From Pycnopodia helianthoides (taxonomy: Eukaryota > Echinodermata > Asteroidea > Forcipulatida > Asteriidae), in the NCBI GenBank assembly GCA_032158295.1, contig JASTWB010000035.1, positions 62,001 to 126,000 on the forward strand: a DNA stretch of 64,000 bases. The letters run 5' to 3'. The translations under genes and the position numbers were made by a program. Below, one piece after another: positions 10,899 to 22,387 of this stretch (positions within the stretch are counted from its first letter, which is position 1; each line of letters starts with the position of its first letter). Under the pieces are notes generated by a model, which was not told the origin of the DNA, ran no database searches, and saw only the letters and a program-made list of their open reading frames with translations.

Positions 10899-13214
10899 CT
10901 AAATTCGAGTGAGAAGAGGAATTCTTATTATATGATTGGCAATCAATTTTAGGTTTTTTAAGTTACTAATAGTCAAGTGGCGGGTAAACCCTTTATATTG
11001 TCCATTGGGGTTGGGATATGTCCTTCGGATGGCGTCCATGATACATGAAGGAAGTGGCACTCTGTTGAACCTTCCGAGGTAGCCCGTACACCATCTGACA
11101 ACTTGCCTGTAAACAACATGGCGATTTCTTCTGCAAACAAAGTAGTTGAAGAAAATCAAATTAGGTAAACATTTGATATCAATATTTGTTTAAAAACACA
11201 GTTTTCCCATTTTGAAGAAATCACGTACGAGTAAGGGTGGAAATATACTCTTCTGGTTTGTCCAGTCGAAAAACTTGTAGGAGAACCCCCCCCCCCCCCA
11301 CACACACACCTCTACATATGGCTGTTACAGGGGTACTTTCATTGTTGTTCTCCTTTTTCTGAAGAAATCCTAATTGGGTCACCACCAGAACAAAGAAAAC
11401 CTTATGGGGTAGCATTGCTCCGTAAGTTGGCATGTGTAAGCTCACACACACACACACACACTCAAGTGTGTCATGAGCTCCAATCGTGGACCCTCCTTTG
11501 TTCAACTCTTTGTCCTGACAAACGTGGACCCCATTGTTTTCCTTTGTGATAACAAACATGGACCTATTGTCCCTTTTGTTGTAAGTCCTTGGTTTGATTG
11601 CACTACAAACTCACACACACACACTTTTGGGTTCTTTAAAGAAGTCATAAGCTGTAACATACTCAACAATTGTGACAGAGATCAAAGTGTTTAGAAAAAA
11701 TCTTGTACAGGTTTTATGGTTATTCGTTTTTCTGAGTTGAATAAATCTAATCCAACAGTCAATTATACTCAGGGTCAGGTAAGAGGCGTAATAATTTTTT
11801 TGGGGGGAGGGTTTGCTCCTTACATTAATTTTACAGTTCAATTAAAAAAAGACACTTACTGGTCTAGAGTCCCTTCAACTGCATCTCTGCCATAGTATTC
11901 ACCGGTACTGTAAATACGCGGTTTGAAGTACAGCCGGGTGCAGACAGACTGCTTCAAACCAATCATGCACAGCAAGGCTTTGGTTTTCATCCTCTACATT
12001 AATGTTCAATGCTGCCATTTGGGCTCTTGTCTTCTGCACTTCCTTACAACAGATGCAGTTCACTGCCATTGGTTGGACCACACAGTGTCCGCATGAGCAC
12101 CTGAAAGAAAAATTTAAATAACAGAAAATTAACGGATGAAAGTGTTGCTGTACTGACATAGGATGGACTATGTTCATGACCATTAACTAATTTTACGTGA
12201 ACGGGGGTAATACAAAATGAGTGGGGATTGAAACGATGCGTGTCTCATTTATACATCTAAGTAAAAAATCATGCAATGTTTCGCATTGTTTATCAATGGC
12301 CGTTGTTCTTACTTTGTGTCTCTGGGAATTTTTTTTTATTTTATTTTTTTTATTTGAAAAGTGGTTTGTAATTGTAGTTCTGTTTTAAAGAATAAACATG
12401 ACATATCATACTAGCCTAAAAGAAAACTATGAGAAATAATTAGCAAATGAGCTTGACATAAAAAATAATCCAATTAGGCTAGGACCTACCTCAATCATTT
12501 GCTAAAAAAAATAAATAAAATAAATGCGGTAGAACAGTGACACAGAAAATACGGCTTGTCAGGATCAGTTCGGGTACTGAAAATAAATGTTATCTCCGAC
12601 ACACTGAGATTTGATGATTGTATTGTGAAAAAATTAATGGATAAACGAGGAATTACAGAAACAAATAAAACAACATTCATCTATTTTCCTTCTCCATGGA
12701 ACCCGGTTCTCCGATAAGGATACCTGCACTAACCCAATGGGAACAATTTTTGAGTGACACCATTCAATGTATCATGAAAACGTGAACCATATTGGACAAC
12801 AGCAACCATTTCGTGAGAAAAAAAAATCAACTTTCTGCTGCTATTTCTATCCATTATAGCGGCCTCATATGCCGCATAGATAAATAAGTACTTCATGACG
12901 ATAAAAAACAGTGAACATAGCATTGTTTGTTCTTCAAAAAACCTGTGGGACTCACCATTCAGTATTGTTTAGTCGACCTCCTGCATCAGGATTCGCACGT
13001 TCACGATCATCGGCGGCCAGTGGCTCAAACCTGTATGGTTTGGCACCTCGCACTTCCTCGTCAAGCACTCCCCAGCTTCATCAACGCCCTCTTCGTCTTC
13101 GGAAGAGCTCCCTCCACCGTCAGATCTATCCTCACTATCAATACTATCATCTGTATTTCCTAATTCTTCTTCGTCCACACTGTGTTCCTCCCACGATCCG
13201 CTAATGTCTGACAT
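10899..13214 (-). CDS. P2X7 cytoplasmic-domain-like protein (three exons, one frame break)
   Basis: Exons are 13,214-12,956, 12,100-11,903 and 11,130-10,899, with consensus splice sites and matching phase 2 at both junctions. Exon 1 encodes an acidic Ser/Glu/Asp-rich leader (MSDISGSWEEHS...) and then PYRFEPLAADD and NNTEW. Exons 2 and 3 encode CSCGHC, ICCKE, FEAVCLHPAVLQTAYLQYR, YRQVVRWCTGYLGR, RVPLPSC and GQYKGF. This Cys-rich order matches the C-terminal zinc-binding 'ballast' region of the P2X7 receptor. Many invertebrate genes contain it without the ion channel, and no channel helices are seen here. Between the acidic leader and PYRFEP the frame shifts by one base at a 4-C run (13,070-13,073), so the copy is either damaged or mis-sequenced. 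The end of exon 3 after GQYKGF is uncertain. Confidence 0.75.
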
Positions 13215-13560
13215 TTTGTCCTCGTTTACTGTGTGAATAGCTATAGACGCGTACAATAAACACACTTCGCTGCGCGGGGGGTAAACAAGCCGTCTCCATT
13301 CATGTACGTCATCAGAGTCTATGGTATATTTTTATCACGTGACATGCCGTTTCCAAAAACTCGGTATGAGGAGCTGCTGAACGCTGGCCTAAATGACCTT
13401 TTTTTTAAATTACGCAACTACCGCTAAGTATTTTCATTAATATATACGTAATCATGAAACACAAATTGATTGGATTTCGCCAAAGTTTAAATTATCTTAG
13501 TACCGTTGAAGTAGATCTTTAAACATATGGGGTATAAATTGTGAGTACATGTTACACTTA
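13215..13560. promoter_or_regulatory. Probable 5' region of the P2X7-like gene
   Basis: The stretch directly upstream of the ATG holds a TATATTTTTATCACGTGA-like segment (about 13,324-13,341) and GC-rich words, unlike the AT-rich surroundings. The sequence before the ATG carries stops in the coding frame, so a separate promoter here is plausible. The transcription start cannot be placed from sequence alone. Confidence 0.3.
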
Positions 13561-13561
13561 C

Positions 13562-16500
13562 CACTGTTTCCATCGATGTGCCAGCACCTTGATCGTCCTT
13601 GCATGAAAATGACAGAAATACTATAACTTGTTACTGATTTTCACAGGATGTATGTACACAAGTTTGGATACTTTAAGTACTGTCTCCCCGCCCCTGACAT
13701 TTTCCTTTGTATTTGGTGTCATATAATTATGATGTTCTGATTATACAATTTCTTCAGAAAGGTGCCCCTTTTACAACAAGTAGGCCTCATTTCAAGTAGT
13801 TCGTAATTATCTCTTTTGGTACTAGAATTGCAACTCACCCATAGGCTGTCAATCAGCTGGGATGACACAGCAGCATTGAGTGGGGCTTGGGCAGCAACAT
13901 AGAACCTTTGCTGTGTGCCTTCCAGGTGACTCATGTGGGTTGCAACTTTCGACCTTTCAGAGGCCGTAAGGGCACCCCATGACTAAATTGATGGGTCAAA
14001 CAAGAGTTACATTCGGTGAGAGGGTTAGGAGGAGTAAAAGATAATTGAGAAGTTTATAAAAACAAACCTAAAAACACAAGGGTCAAGACAGGGCCTGAAC
14101 TTGTGCTCTGTTGATTAGAAGACTAAAAATGAAGTCCATGGTGCTGGAAAGCTATCCACGATGTCTCATTTCAGAACTAAATAAGCCCTAGCAATTTATT
14201 TATACTTACTCGGGTAGCTATAGTCTTCCTTATGATGTTTGGGCTTATGCTGCCCTCCAGACCCTTGCTGTGCCAAAGGCTACATGTTAAGGGAAAAAAC
14301 AAAAAACAGGAGTTATTTTTAGCCTAAAGGTGCAGATATAAATTAGTATAGAGTTCATATTGTGATTACAATTGGCTATTGTGATAGTGTTTGTGTTTGT
14401 ATTTCGTCGTGTGCCCAGAAGAAGGACATAAGAGTGCACGCATCATGAATTGTGTGCCCGAAGAAGGACGTAAGGAGATAGCTCCACACGTGCAGCTGAC
14501 GTCCTTCTTCCGGGCACACAATTCATGATGCACGTGGGCTTATGTCCTTCTTCTGGGCACACAACGAATTATTCTTACCGTTGTAGGTGCTGGGCAATCC
14601 TGGTCATGGGGTGTCCTCCGCGGTCAATGAACAAGGGTGATGTTGCCTTATTGAGTTGTTGGTCACTGCAGTTTGGAGTGAGGGGCCTAGCAAGTCTGGC
14701 ATAAATGGACAGCCACCTATTTAGGCACTCGTCCATCGAAATGTTTTGAGGACCATGGGTCCTCATTGTCTTATGGGAACAAACCTAAGATGAGAAATTA
14801 AGGTAATTATGTACATCATTAGTCATCAGTTTTCAGGAGAAAATCTAAGTATCTATTTTAGAGTAAACAAAATAAAATTGAAAAATATAAATGAGCTTTC
14901 CAGACCTAAACCCAGACCCCTGCCTATTCTGTCGAGAGTCAAGAAAAACCTTCTGAATAGAATAACAAATACTGTCTTGTTTGTCAAAAAAGTGCTTTAC
15001 AATTGCCCTGTTATCTGCTATTTCAATCTGTGCATCAAAATTGCTTGAGACTAAGTTTGTTATCATAGATGCACTTAAGGATTCTGGAAGTATGACATGT
15101 TTTCGGGTGTTTTTGTCTTTATTGGTATGTTTGGGGCTAGCTACTCTTGTTAAGCTACACACACACGTCACAGGAGTATTTCAGGGTTCTCAACCCAATT
15201 AAATTTAACAAGGTTAATGTTTTTTGCAAATAGTATACAAATTCAAGCTGCTAATGGACCGAGCTGAGCATGTACATGATGTCTGCTGGTTCGGAGGCCT
15301 TTTACTTGCTAGTTCTCCGAGCTGGTCTTTATACACCCTCAACGTGATCGTGTTTTGACCAATCAGAATCTACAAACTGTCCAAGGTACATATTACAGTA
15401 AAATAATATTAACACTTACGATAACGAAAGGTCGATTTTTGAATCTTGGGCACAAGAATGCCTTTATCAACTAACAATGTGTAGGGTTGCCTTCTGACAC
15501 TGACAAAACTGCTAGTGGAGCACTCTGCATTTTATCAGTACCTTGTACCAGTAATAATCAAAATATCACAAATTCCACAGTTGGTTTTAATTGACAGCAA
15601 CACAAAATGTATTTTTTTAATTACCTTCATGATGTAGTTCAATTCAAAGGAATCGGACTGGAGTTCCTGGCGGTTTTGGAACTCCCCAAGTGTGGCATTG
15701 GTTATGACACCACTCCTGGGGGCACCCCTAAATAACACCTCTGCAATGAGGCAGTTCCTCAAATGGATTACATCTACTGAAGTTCTGGTCTCAGCTTGGT
15801 CAGCCTGCTGAAGGTTTGCTGTTATTAATTTGAAATACAGTGGACGTGTCAACATTGCTTATAATCACATCATGGTTGATATTATCACTGGCTGTTTTTT
15901 AATCTTGGTTGACCTGCTGATGAAGTTGTGTTGTTATTAATTACCACCATTTCAACATTATTTGAAACATGAGAATAAGGGAATAAACGGGTAGTGACGC
16001 GGTCTTAACCGGCCGTTTAAAACCTTGCAGGGTCGTGGCCGTGTGATAAAGGACTGCGCCGAATTCATAAATGCCCTTTTTGTTAAAAAGCGTAATATTG
16101 TTGGAAAATCTCAACTTTTCTGTTAACTTTCATATCCTGTCACGTCCTCGAGCCCTGTTTCGCGAAAGATATACATGCCACAGTTGTGCGTACGCGCGCG
16201 TCATAACAATAACATGTTTTTAGATTGAATACTAGTATGTGTTGATTGCGTTTCACGTAAATTAGCGCCTGCGTATAACCTTGCGCACCACAAGTGTGTT
16301 TAAAGACTTCTAGCCGTGCATTATCATCTGTTTAAACAGGGCAACGTGACACGCTCTCCACCAATCAGAACTGATAAACTCTCCAAGGTATTTATGAATT
16401 GCTGTTTAAATCTGAATGTGTAAAATTCTCCTTTTAACAGGGTCTTTAAGCAAAATCCACGTGGTAATTGACTCTGCTTCGACATTACTTAGAGTAATGA

Positions 16501-18049
16501 CGATTCAGATTTGCAGACTTGACTCCATCTCTGATGGTAAGTGAGGTACGTTACTACTTTTGACAATTTGATGTGTTTTTTTCCCTGAGATACTGTAGAA
16601 ATAAAATCACTTACATATTATACGTACGATGTCCATTCTTATTTGGCCCCGGAATGATTGGACATCTTCCGGTCTGAGGATTATTGCTGTAGGTATTTAA
16701 AGTTAAGAAGTGGAAAAGAATTTAATTATTTGGAGGGAATAAATCAACTGGCACTCCCAGTGATCTGATATTTATGAAACAATAAAACTAAATCTTTGTG
16801 AATTATAGGGAATGTAGGGAGGCTTGTTTTACTGTACAAATGCCATGGGAAACCAAACTATTATGACAGGGGATGATAAGTTTTTGTTTTAAAGATAAAG
16901 CATACAAACAAATCAACAATAATGTTAATTATCACACGTGCGCTCGTGGAATACAGAAAAAATATAGCACTTCTGCTTCCCATATCCAATGCAGCTGATT
17001 TAGCGATTTCATTTAAAACCGTGCAATCCCTGCATTAGAACAGCGCAATATAGTTTTATATCACCGTTTCATTCTGCAAATCTGATCAGGGGGTTAGAGC
17101 ATACTTGATGATAAAAAGTTTTTATCAACCTCCATGTTTTCAACTAAACACAATTAAGGTAGAAACTTTGTCTTGATTAAAACAGAAACTACTCACAGTG
17201 TATGTTTGCCCGCAGAGCCGCCTCTCGAACACTTATCGACTTCCTGAGGGAGCTTGCAAAGTCTTCCACAACTTGTTTAACGTGAGAGACATGGCTCTCC
17301 GTCAAGCCAAGACGTCTCTGCCATTCCCTTTTTAGGAGAAGAAAATGGCAGAGTTTTGAGATGGTGCCAAGATAGGAGGCCTGCGTCTTGGCTTGACGGC
17401 TGTGCAGGCGCGGTTCTAGAGCCACAATTTTAGGGGGGCTTGACCTTTTGCACGTGACGTCACCCTCTAACTTTCGCTACTGCTATTTCTTTTTGGGAGT
17501 CGAAAAGGAACATATAAACAGCGCATTTTTCATGTATTTGTCGCATAATAAGTAGAAAGATACAATAATCATACAACACATGATGCAGTTGCGTGCAAAT
17601 TATTTTGACTCCAAAACGGTAGACAGAACAAAAGCTTGCAGTGATTTAACGAATTTGATTGAGAATATTATGGGATGTTTACAGAGGGAAGAGTGAAATC
17701 ATAATATGTAGCCGTGTGCAATCAAGCCAGGATGAGATCATGTGGCCACAAAAAATATTTTGATGGTATTCGATATAAGAATCATATAATAGAGAGGTTT
17801 TATTAATGGACAAGCAAAGAAAAAAATAGCACTCAAAATGTTCAAAAAGCATACAAATTTGTCAGTTATGAAGATTCTCTCCGTGACGAGTGAGAATCAT
17901 GTATTGAAAGGCAAGCTTTAAAAAACATTTGAGGCGTCAAGTATAGTTCTTATAAAAAACGGGGAGGGGGAAAGGAAGGGCAAAAAATCGCCGGAAGCCC
18001 GGGGATGGACGGAATGGAGGGAGGGTGGAGGGTGGAGGGTGGAGGGTGG

Positions 18050-18136
<87 letters not shown>

Positions 18137-21049
18137 AGAGAGAGAGTGGAGAGTGTGGAGACCGTATAAGGCCAGGTAAACCAAGTAACATGTTTTTCGA
18201 CTGGACTTTTTCAAAAAGAGGAGGAGGCAGGGCGTTACTATTTACTATTTTCCAATTTTTTTATATATTTTATCAAAGATGGCCGCCATGCTAAATATGG
18301 CTGGCCAAGGTATATTTATTCACATTCGTTCTATTTGAGTATACTGATGCAATGTATGACAAAACAAATGATTTGTATTTTTAGTCCACTTTCTAAGCAA
18401 GTTTCAACATTCAAAAACAGTGAAATGTACATGTGTTCAATATTATTTATATCGCGAACATCACAATTGAGGTAGAAGAGTCGACGCCGGGCTCATGCAG
18501 CGATCTGTGGCTCATACTCAAATACTCTTCGCATGCGATGTTAAGTTAAGAATACTTAAGGTGAAAAAAGTATAGACAAATTCTTAGTCAAAAATAAACC
18601 AAGGAACTTCGTTTTTTCGAATTTTCCTTCCCCCCCCCCCCGTTTCCCCTTTTTTGTTATAAAATAGTAAACAAGAAAAGAAAAGCAAAGAGGCGGAATC
18701 CAAAAAGGAGGCGTGCGGGGACGAGAAACGTGTTACTTTTGTTACTTGGCCTAACCAGTTGCAGCGAATTAGTGATGTGTTAATTGGAGTGCGGAAAAAT
18801 GGAAACTATATTATCTCCAGAGGTAGCCATCGAGAGATAAATAGACAGAGAAACGTTGTTAAAACTAATGTAACATGGCTCTGGTGTGGTCTCGTAATCA
18901 GCCATCCTATGACTGTTTGTTGTTTAAGTGGGAGACAAAGGTCTCTGTTTTTGAAAAGTCAAAAGGCGATGTTTAAAACAGACATGTTTTCAAGCCTCCT
19001 TATACTCTAATAGAAAAAAGGAAGGCTTTTAGGAAGGGAGGGGAGGAAAAGAGGTTAGAACTTACTAAAAATAACATTGTTCCGGTGATAATATGTTGAG
19101 CCACTTGTGTTTTATCACCGCATCGTCATTTCCAAACTGAGATTGGTTTTTATGTTCATGTAATACAAAACAAAACAAGGCGGAAGCGCGCGCCGGCGGA
19201 AACCGCAAATTCTAAGCACCGCGCTTGTCCCGATCCCACATGAAACATTTAACCGTACAAGTCATGTAGTCTGGGCCAAGACTTATATTATGTGAAAAGA
19301 CCGTGCAAATCTATTCATTTTTTTTTTTCAATAAAGATCCAGTATTTTCCAGCTTGTATCTTCTTCTTTTTTTCCCTTGCACTTTTGGGGGGGGGGGGGG
19401 GGGCTAGACACCAAAAAAAATTGGGGGGGGGGGGGCTTTAGCCCCCCCCCCCCCCCGTAGGGGGGGCTTTAGCCCCCCCCCCCGTAGAACCGCGCCTGCG
19501 GCTGTCCTTCTGGAGGAATTTGAGAATTCTGTGAACAAGGCATTTACAAATAATTAGTGGTGTAAGTTGTTAAATTTCCCCTTTGTTGCCGTAAGATTTC
19601 AAGTATATCAAAGGATATTTCATAACACAAGGTACTCTAGGTCTTGAAGAGATTGGTGTTTAGTACAACACTGCCTAGTTACATTTGTATTCCTTACAAA
19701 TCTAAGATGGGTGCACCTGTCCTTTTTGGGGGGTGGGGGTGGGTGTTAGGATTTCTGATTATAAGGAAACACCTTATATAGTTATAAATCTTTTATTCAC
19801 AAGCCAGTTTGATTTATTTCCCTATGGTCATAGGACCATTAAAGATTTGGAGCTACAATCCCAGTCATATCTCATTGTGTTGAACCGACTCTGGGTCAGT
19901 GTTGCAAATTGGCTGTGCTTACAGAAATGCCCTTTTGTTAAAAAGCGAAACAAAATTACGAGTAGGTCTATAGACAATCTGTGACAATTTGTTTGTTAAA
20001 ATGAATTTTCAAAGTTTGTACATTTTCAAAAACTTTTGTAAAAACTGTTTTGTGCGCAGTGGGTTGTGTGTACACGCGTGTACAAAAAGATTTCGTGCGG
20101 GTATACTAATAGCTATATATTGCGTTCCGCATAAGTAAATTGGCTTACATGAGCTTGCGCGCCCAACACGTGAAGCCAGCTGGTCTTAAACAGCTCCAGC
20201 TATGTCTTTATCAGCCGTTTAAACACCCCCACCTGATAAAGAAAAAACTTTAAAATGAGGTATGAAAAGGGCCCAATTTCATGGCTCAGCTTACCGTAAG
20301 CAAAGAATCGGCACAGGGAATTCCGGGCTTATGTCAAGCGTGTTTTATGGCTTAGCAGTGAATTTTTGCTTGTGTGCGTGTGTACTCCACGTTACTAGGC
20401 ATTCTTTGCTTACACAGCTAGCGCAGAAATTCGGTGATTGCACAGTAAGCGGAGAATGGTGGTCGCAAGCGCAGAATTCGGCGGTAAGCAGAGCCATGAA
20501 ATTGGGCCCAGTTTGTTGTGTGCCTGGTAAAGGGGCCTAAGGCTCCCCCTAATAAATTTGTTTCTTGTAACAAAAAAATTCAAGAAATAACGTGGCTCCT
20601 ACCATACATTTTTGTAGCTAGAATTACATGTTAATACATTACATGCAGAATCAAACCCTAAAAAAAGACTTACAGAGTGGCAAGAAAATGATTGCACTTT
20701 CCCACTCAAGTCTCTTGAGACACAATTTGATGTATTTTCAATGGGGGTGACAACCTCCTCAAAGTCTATCAAATATTTTGTTCACCAAGTATGGTTTGAG
20801 TTCACTGAGATTGACAAAGTTTCATTTGAGTCTGAGAGGGTCACCTGGGGACCTCTGGTTGATTTGACATGGAATTACCCATATTAATAAGTGCAAAAAA
20901 AATAATTATCTACTGGTGTGTTTACCTTCCTTTTCGTCACTGTCTGCAGTTTCCTCTGGTGGTGGCTGGGACTGGGGATTAGGGTTGACATGCTTTGCAG
21001 AGGATTTTACAACCATGGCCATAAACTTCTTGTACTCTGCGGAATCTCT
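13562..21049 (-). CDS. Multi-exon gene with tyrosine-recombinase-like C-terminal region, split by a transposon
   Basis: Phase-consistent exons in order: 21,049-20,926; 20,765-20,674; [19,528-19,499 plus 17,396-17,197, one exon split by an insertion]; 15,857-15,625; 14,784-14,579; 14,279-14,210; 13,982-13,839; 13,597-13,562. The split exon reads ILKFLQKDSRQAKTQASYLG and looks like a core-binding region. Next comes MLTRPLYFKL...HLRNCLIAEVLFRGAPRSG. The later exons give SHKTMRTHG, IIRKTIATR and VATHMSH...RFYVAAQ. This K...R...H-x2-H...Y order recalls tyrosine recombinases of the Crypton type (inference). The first exon and one small exon joining 20,674 to 19,528 (phase 0 to 2) are not found, and the final exon is also missing. 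The insertion makes this copy a probable pseudogene unless the element is spliced out or polymorphic. Confidence 0.5.
14405..14570. repeat. Near-perfect hairpin (~66-bp arms) next to a splice donor
   Basis: The left arm runs cgtcgtgtgcccagaagaagg, cacgcatcatgaattgtgtgc and cgaagaaggacgt. The right arm is its inverted copy, separated by about 25 bp. Each arm itself contains the word gtgtgcccNgaagaagga twice. The hairpin sits in an intron of the recombinase-like gene, about 10 bp from the splice donor of the exon at 14,579-14,784. Confidence 0.8.
15245..15390 (+). repeat. Dispersed repeat, copy 1 (ttgaccaatcagaat...)
   Basis: The core reads tggtctttatacaccc, then ttttgaccaatcagaat and caaactgtccaaggta. 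Related copies lie at about 16,350-16,395 and 21,490-21,600. It lies in an intron of the recombinase-like gene. The CCAAT word inside could act in a promoter, but that is speculation. Confidence 0.55.
16345..16400 (+). repeat. Dispersed repeat, copy 2 (fragment)
   Basis: It carries ccaccaatcagaactgataa and actctccaaggtatttatg, matching part of copies 1 and 3. Only the core is preserved. Confidence 0.5.
17397..17404. repeat. Left target-site duplication of the hAT-like insertion
   Basis: The octamer cggctgtg here pairs with cggctgtc at 19,499-19,506. Seven of eight bases agree. The original exon sequence resumes on both sides. Confidence 0.7.
18015..18148 (+). repeat. (GA)n microsatellite with ggagggtgga repeats
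   Basis: Four ggagggt-type units are followed by an almost pure GA tract of about 65 bp and an interrupted GA tail. Long open frames across it on both strands are artefacts of the repeat. Confidence 0.95.
19387..19488. repeat. Alternating G- and C-homopolymer hairpin
   Basis: Runs of 13-17 G are followed by ctttagc and runs of 11-15 C, then the pattern repeats (ggggggctttagcccccc). It is a strong inverted repeat and a potential quadruplex or hairpin at the right end of the hAT-like element. Run lengths here are the least reliable bases in the window. Confidence 0.8.
19499..19506. repeat. Right target-site duplication of the hAT-like insertion
   Basis: The octamer cggctgtc directly follows the element end and is continuous with the exon sequence to its right. 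Confidence 0.7.
20269..20509. mobile_element. MITE with GGGCCCAATTTCATGGCTC inverted ends
   Basis: The left end gggcccaatttcatggctc and the right end gagccatgaaattgggccc are exact inverses. The interior is rich in 'taagc/gctta' words. It is related to the hairpin at 3,449 and to the inner element at 55,376-55,566. Only noncoding sequence lies between. Confidence 0.85.
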
Positions 21050-21239
21050 CTGAAAAGACACATCATAAACCTGTAAGTTCGGTACAAGTGACACGATTTG
21101 GGTGTAAAGTTCCATTGAATTCATGCTTTATGACAAACTTCAGTATATTATGTGATAACAATTTGCTTTCAAATAGGGAATAGCAGTGTGGGGAGCCGGT
21201 CTTCACTGCGTGGTAATGACCGGGTTGGTGGCTGGCCGC

Positions 21240-21610
21240 TGTTAATGGACCGAGCCGAAGCGAGGTCCATTAACAGTGGCCAGCCACCAACCAAGGTTTT
21301 CATGTGCGTACCAGCTGCCTTAAAATGATACATTGTCTGCGCGTTTATGCATATGCGCGTACACGCGGCACCCTCGTCAAAATAACCAAAAACAATACGC
21401 GCAAAGAAAACAGTTTTGATAGTTTCCGCACAATAAGCACGGTGCAAATATAACTTTTACACATCATTGTGCTAGTTCAGGGGCCATTTATTTGATAATA
21501 CACAGCCGGTCTTTATATCACATGTTAATACACCCCCATGTGACTAGTCTTTGACCAATCAGAATGCACAAACTCTCCGAGGTATTTATTAATTAATGTT
21601 ATTGCTTTTT
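21240..21610 (+). repeat. Dispersed repeat, copy 3, with a short palindrome
   Basis: A palindrome (about 21,222-21,292, ggtggctggccgctgttaat / attaacagtggccagccacc) is followed by ccggtctttatatcac, ctttgaccaatcagaatg and aaactctccgaggtattt. The second half matches copies 1 and 2. It lies just upstream of the first exon found for the recombinase-like gene. Confidence 0.6.
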
Positions 21611-22387
21611 TTTAGGGGGGTCTGTATTTCTTAAGTCGGCTTTCAACGTGTTTTTGTTATTGTTATGACAAGTCACATGTGCAACGATGTACAAAGTTTC
21701 AAGAGCTAGCTGTAGTTCAATGTGACACAGTTTATGGGTTTAAGTTGGGTGTTGATGACTGTTGACAACTCGGGATTGAGAATCAAAGTTTCCTGGATTA
21801 CAAATTAAGTGTGTCTCAGGATGTCAAAAATGTAAACAGGTCGGGGGAAGTAGCCTACCCTACAATTCCACATTTTCTTGAAAAATTCAACATTGACCAA
21901 TTATTGAATATCCCTTTAATGAACTGAAGGGTTTGAAAGTAGAATACAAACATATAGGCCCCCTTATGATAATTGATAAGTGTGTTTGTTTATCCACGTT
22001 GACTAACATAAACCATTTCTTCTTTGCCTGACATGCTCAAGGACACACATGCAGTTTCTCAACATGGCAGAACTTGGACCATGCAGGCTGACAATGAAGC
22101 AATAGGTACATGCAGTAAAACTGATGATAAACAAAAAATTGCTTAGCTCTGCTGCTGTATGCAAAGTGAGTATGCTGTATGCAATGTGCCACAGCATGCT
22201 AAACAAGCGGATTATTATAAAACAACAAATTCATACGATTTAATTTACATTGTAGTTTCCTTACAATTCCAAATGCCAGAATCATTTGAAGAATTGTAGA
22301 CTTGCTTGTGTTTATTTACTTTGAACTCACATTCAATTCATGTTTATACCACAAGTGTGTGTCCACACGCTTGTACGATTTGCCGTA

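Larger units (their letters stand above)
17405..19498. mobile_element. hAT-like non-autonomous element inserted in a coding exon
   Basis: The 2,094-bp insert starts CAGGCGCGGTTCTA and ends with its exact inverse, TAGAACCGCGCCTG. It is flanked by 8-bp duplications with one mismatch, as expected for hAT elements. Removing it and one duplication restores an uninterrupted reading frame with the expected splice phases (2 in, 1 out). The interior has no transposase. It holds a long GA microsatellite, ggagggtgga repeats, C- and G-runs, and at its right end alternating G- and C-homopolymers around cttta words that can fold on themselves. Confidence 0.8.

Noticed and set aside
15420..15500. Possible exon between 15,625 and 14,784 in the recombinase-like gene
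   Set aside because: The exons on both sides join directly in phase 0 (YIMK|VCSHKT), so an extra exon is not needed.
17918..18294. Leu/Ser-rich and Arg/Glu-rich open frames
   Set aside because: They are translations of the GA microsatellite inside the hAT-like element.
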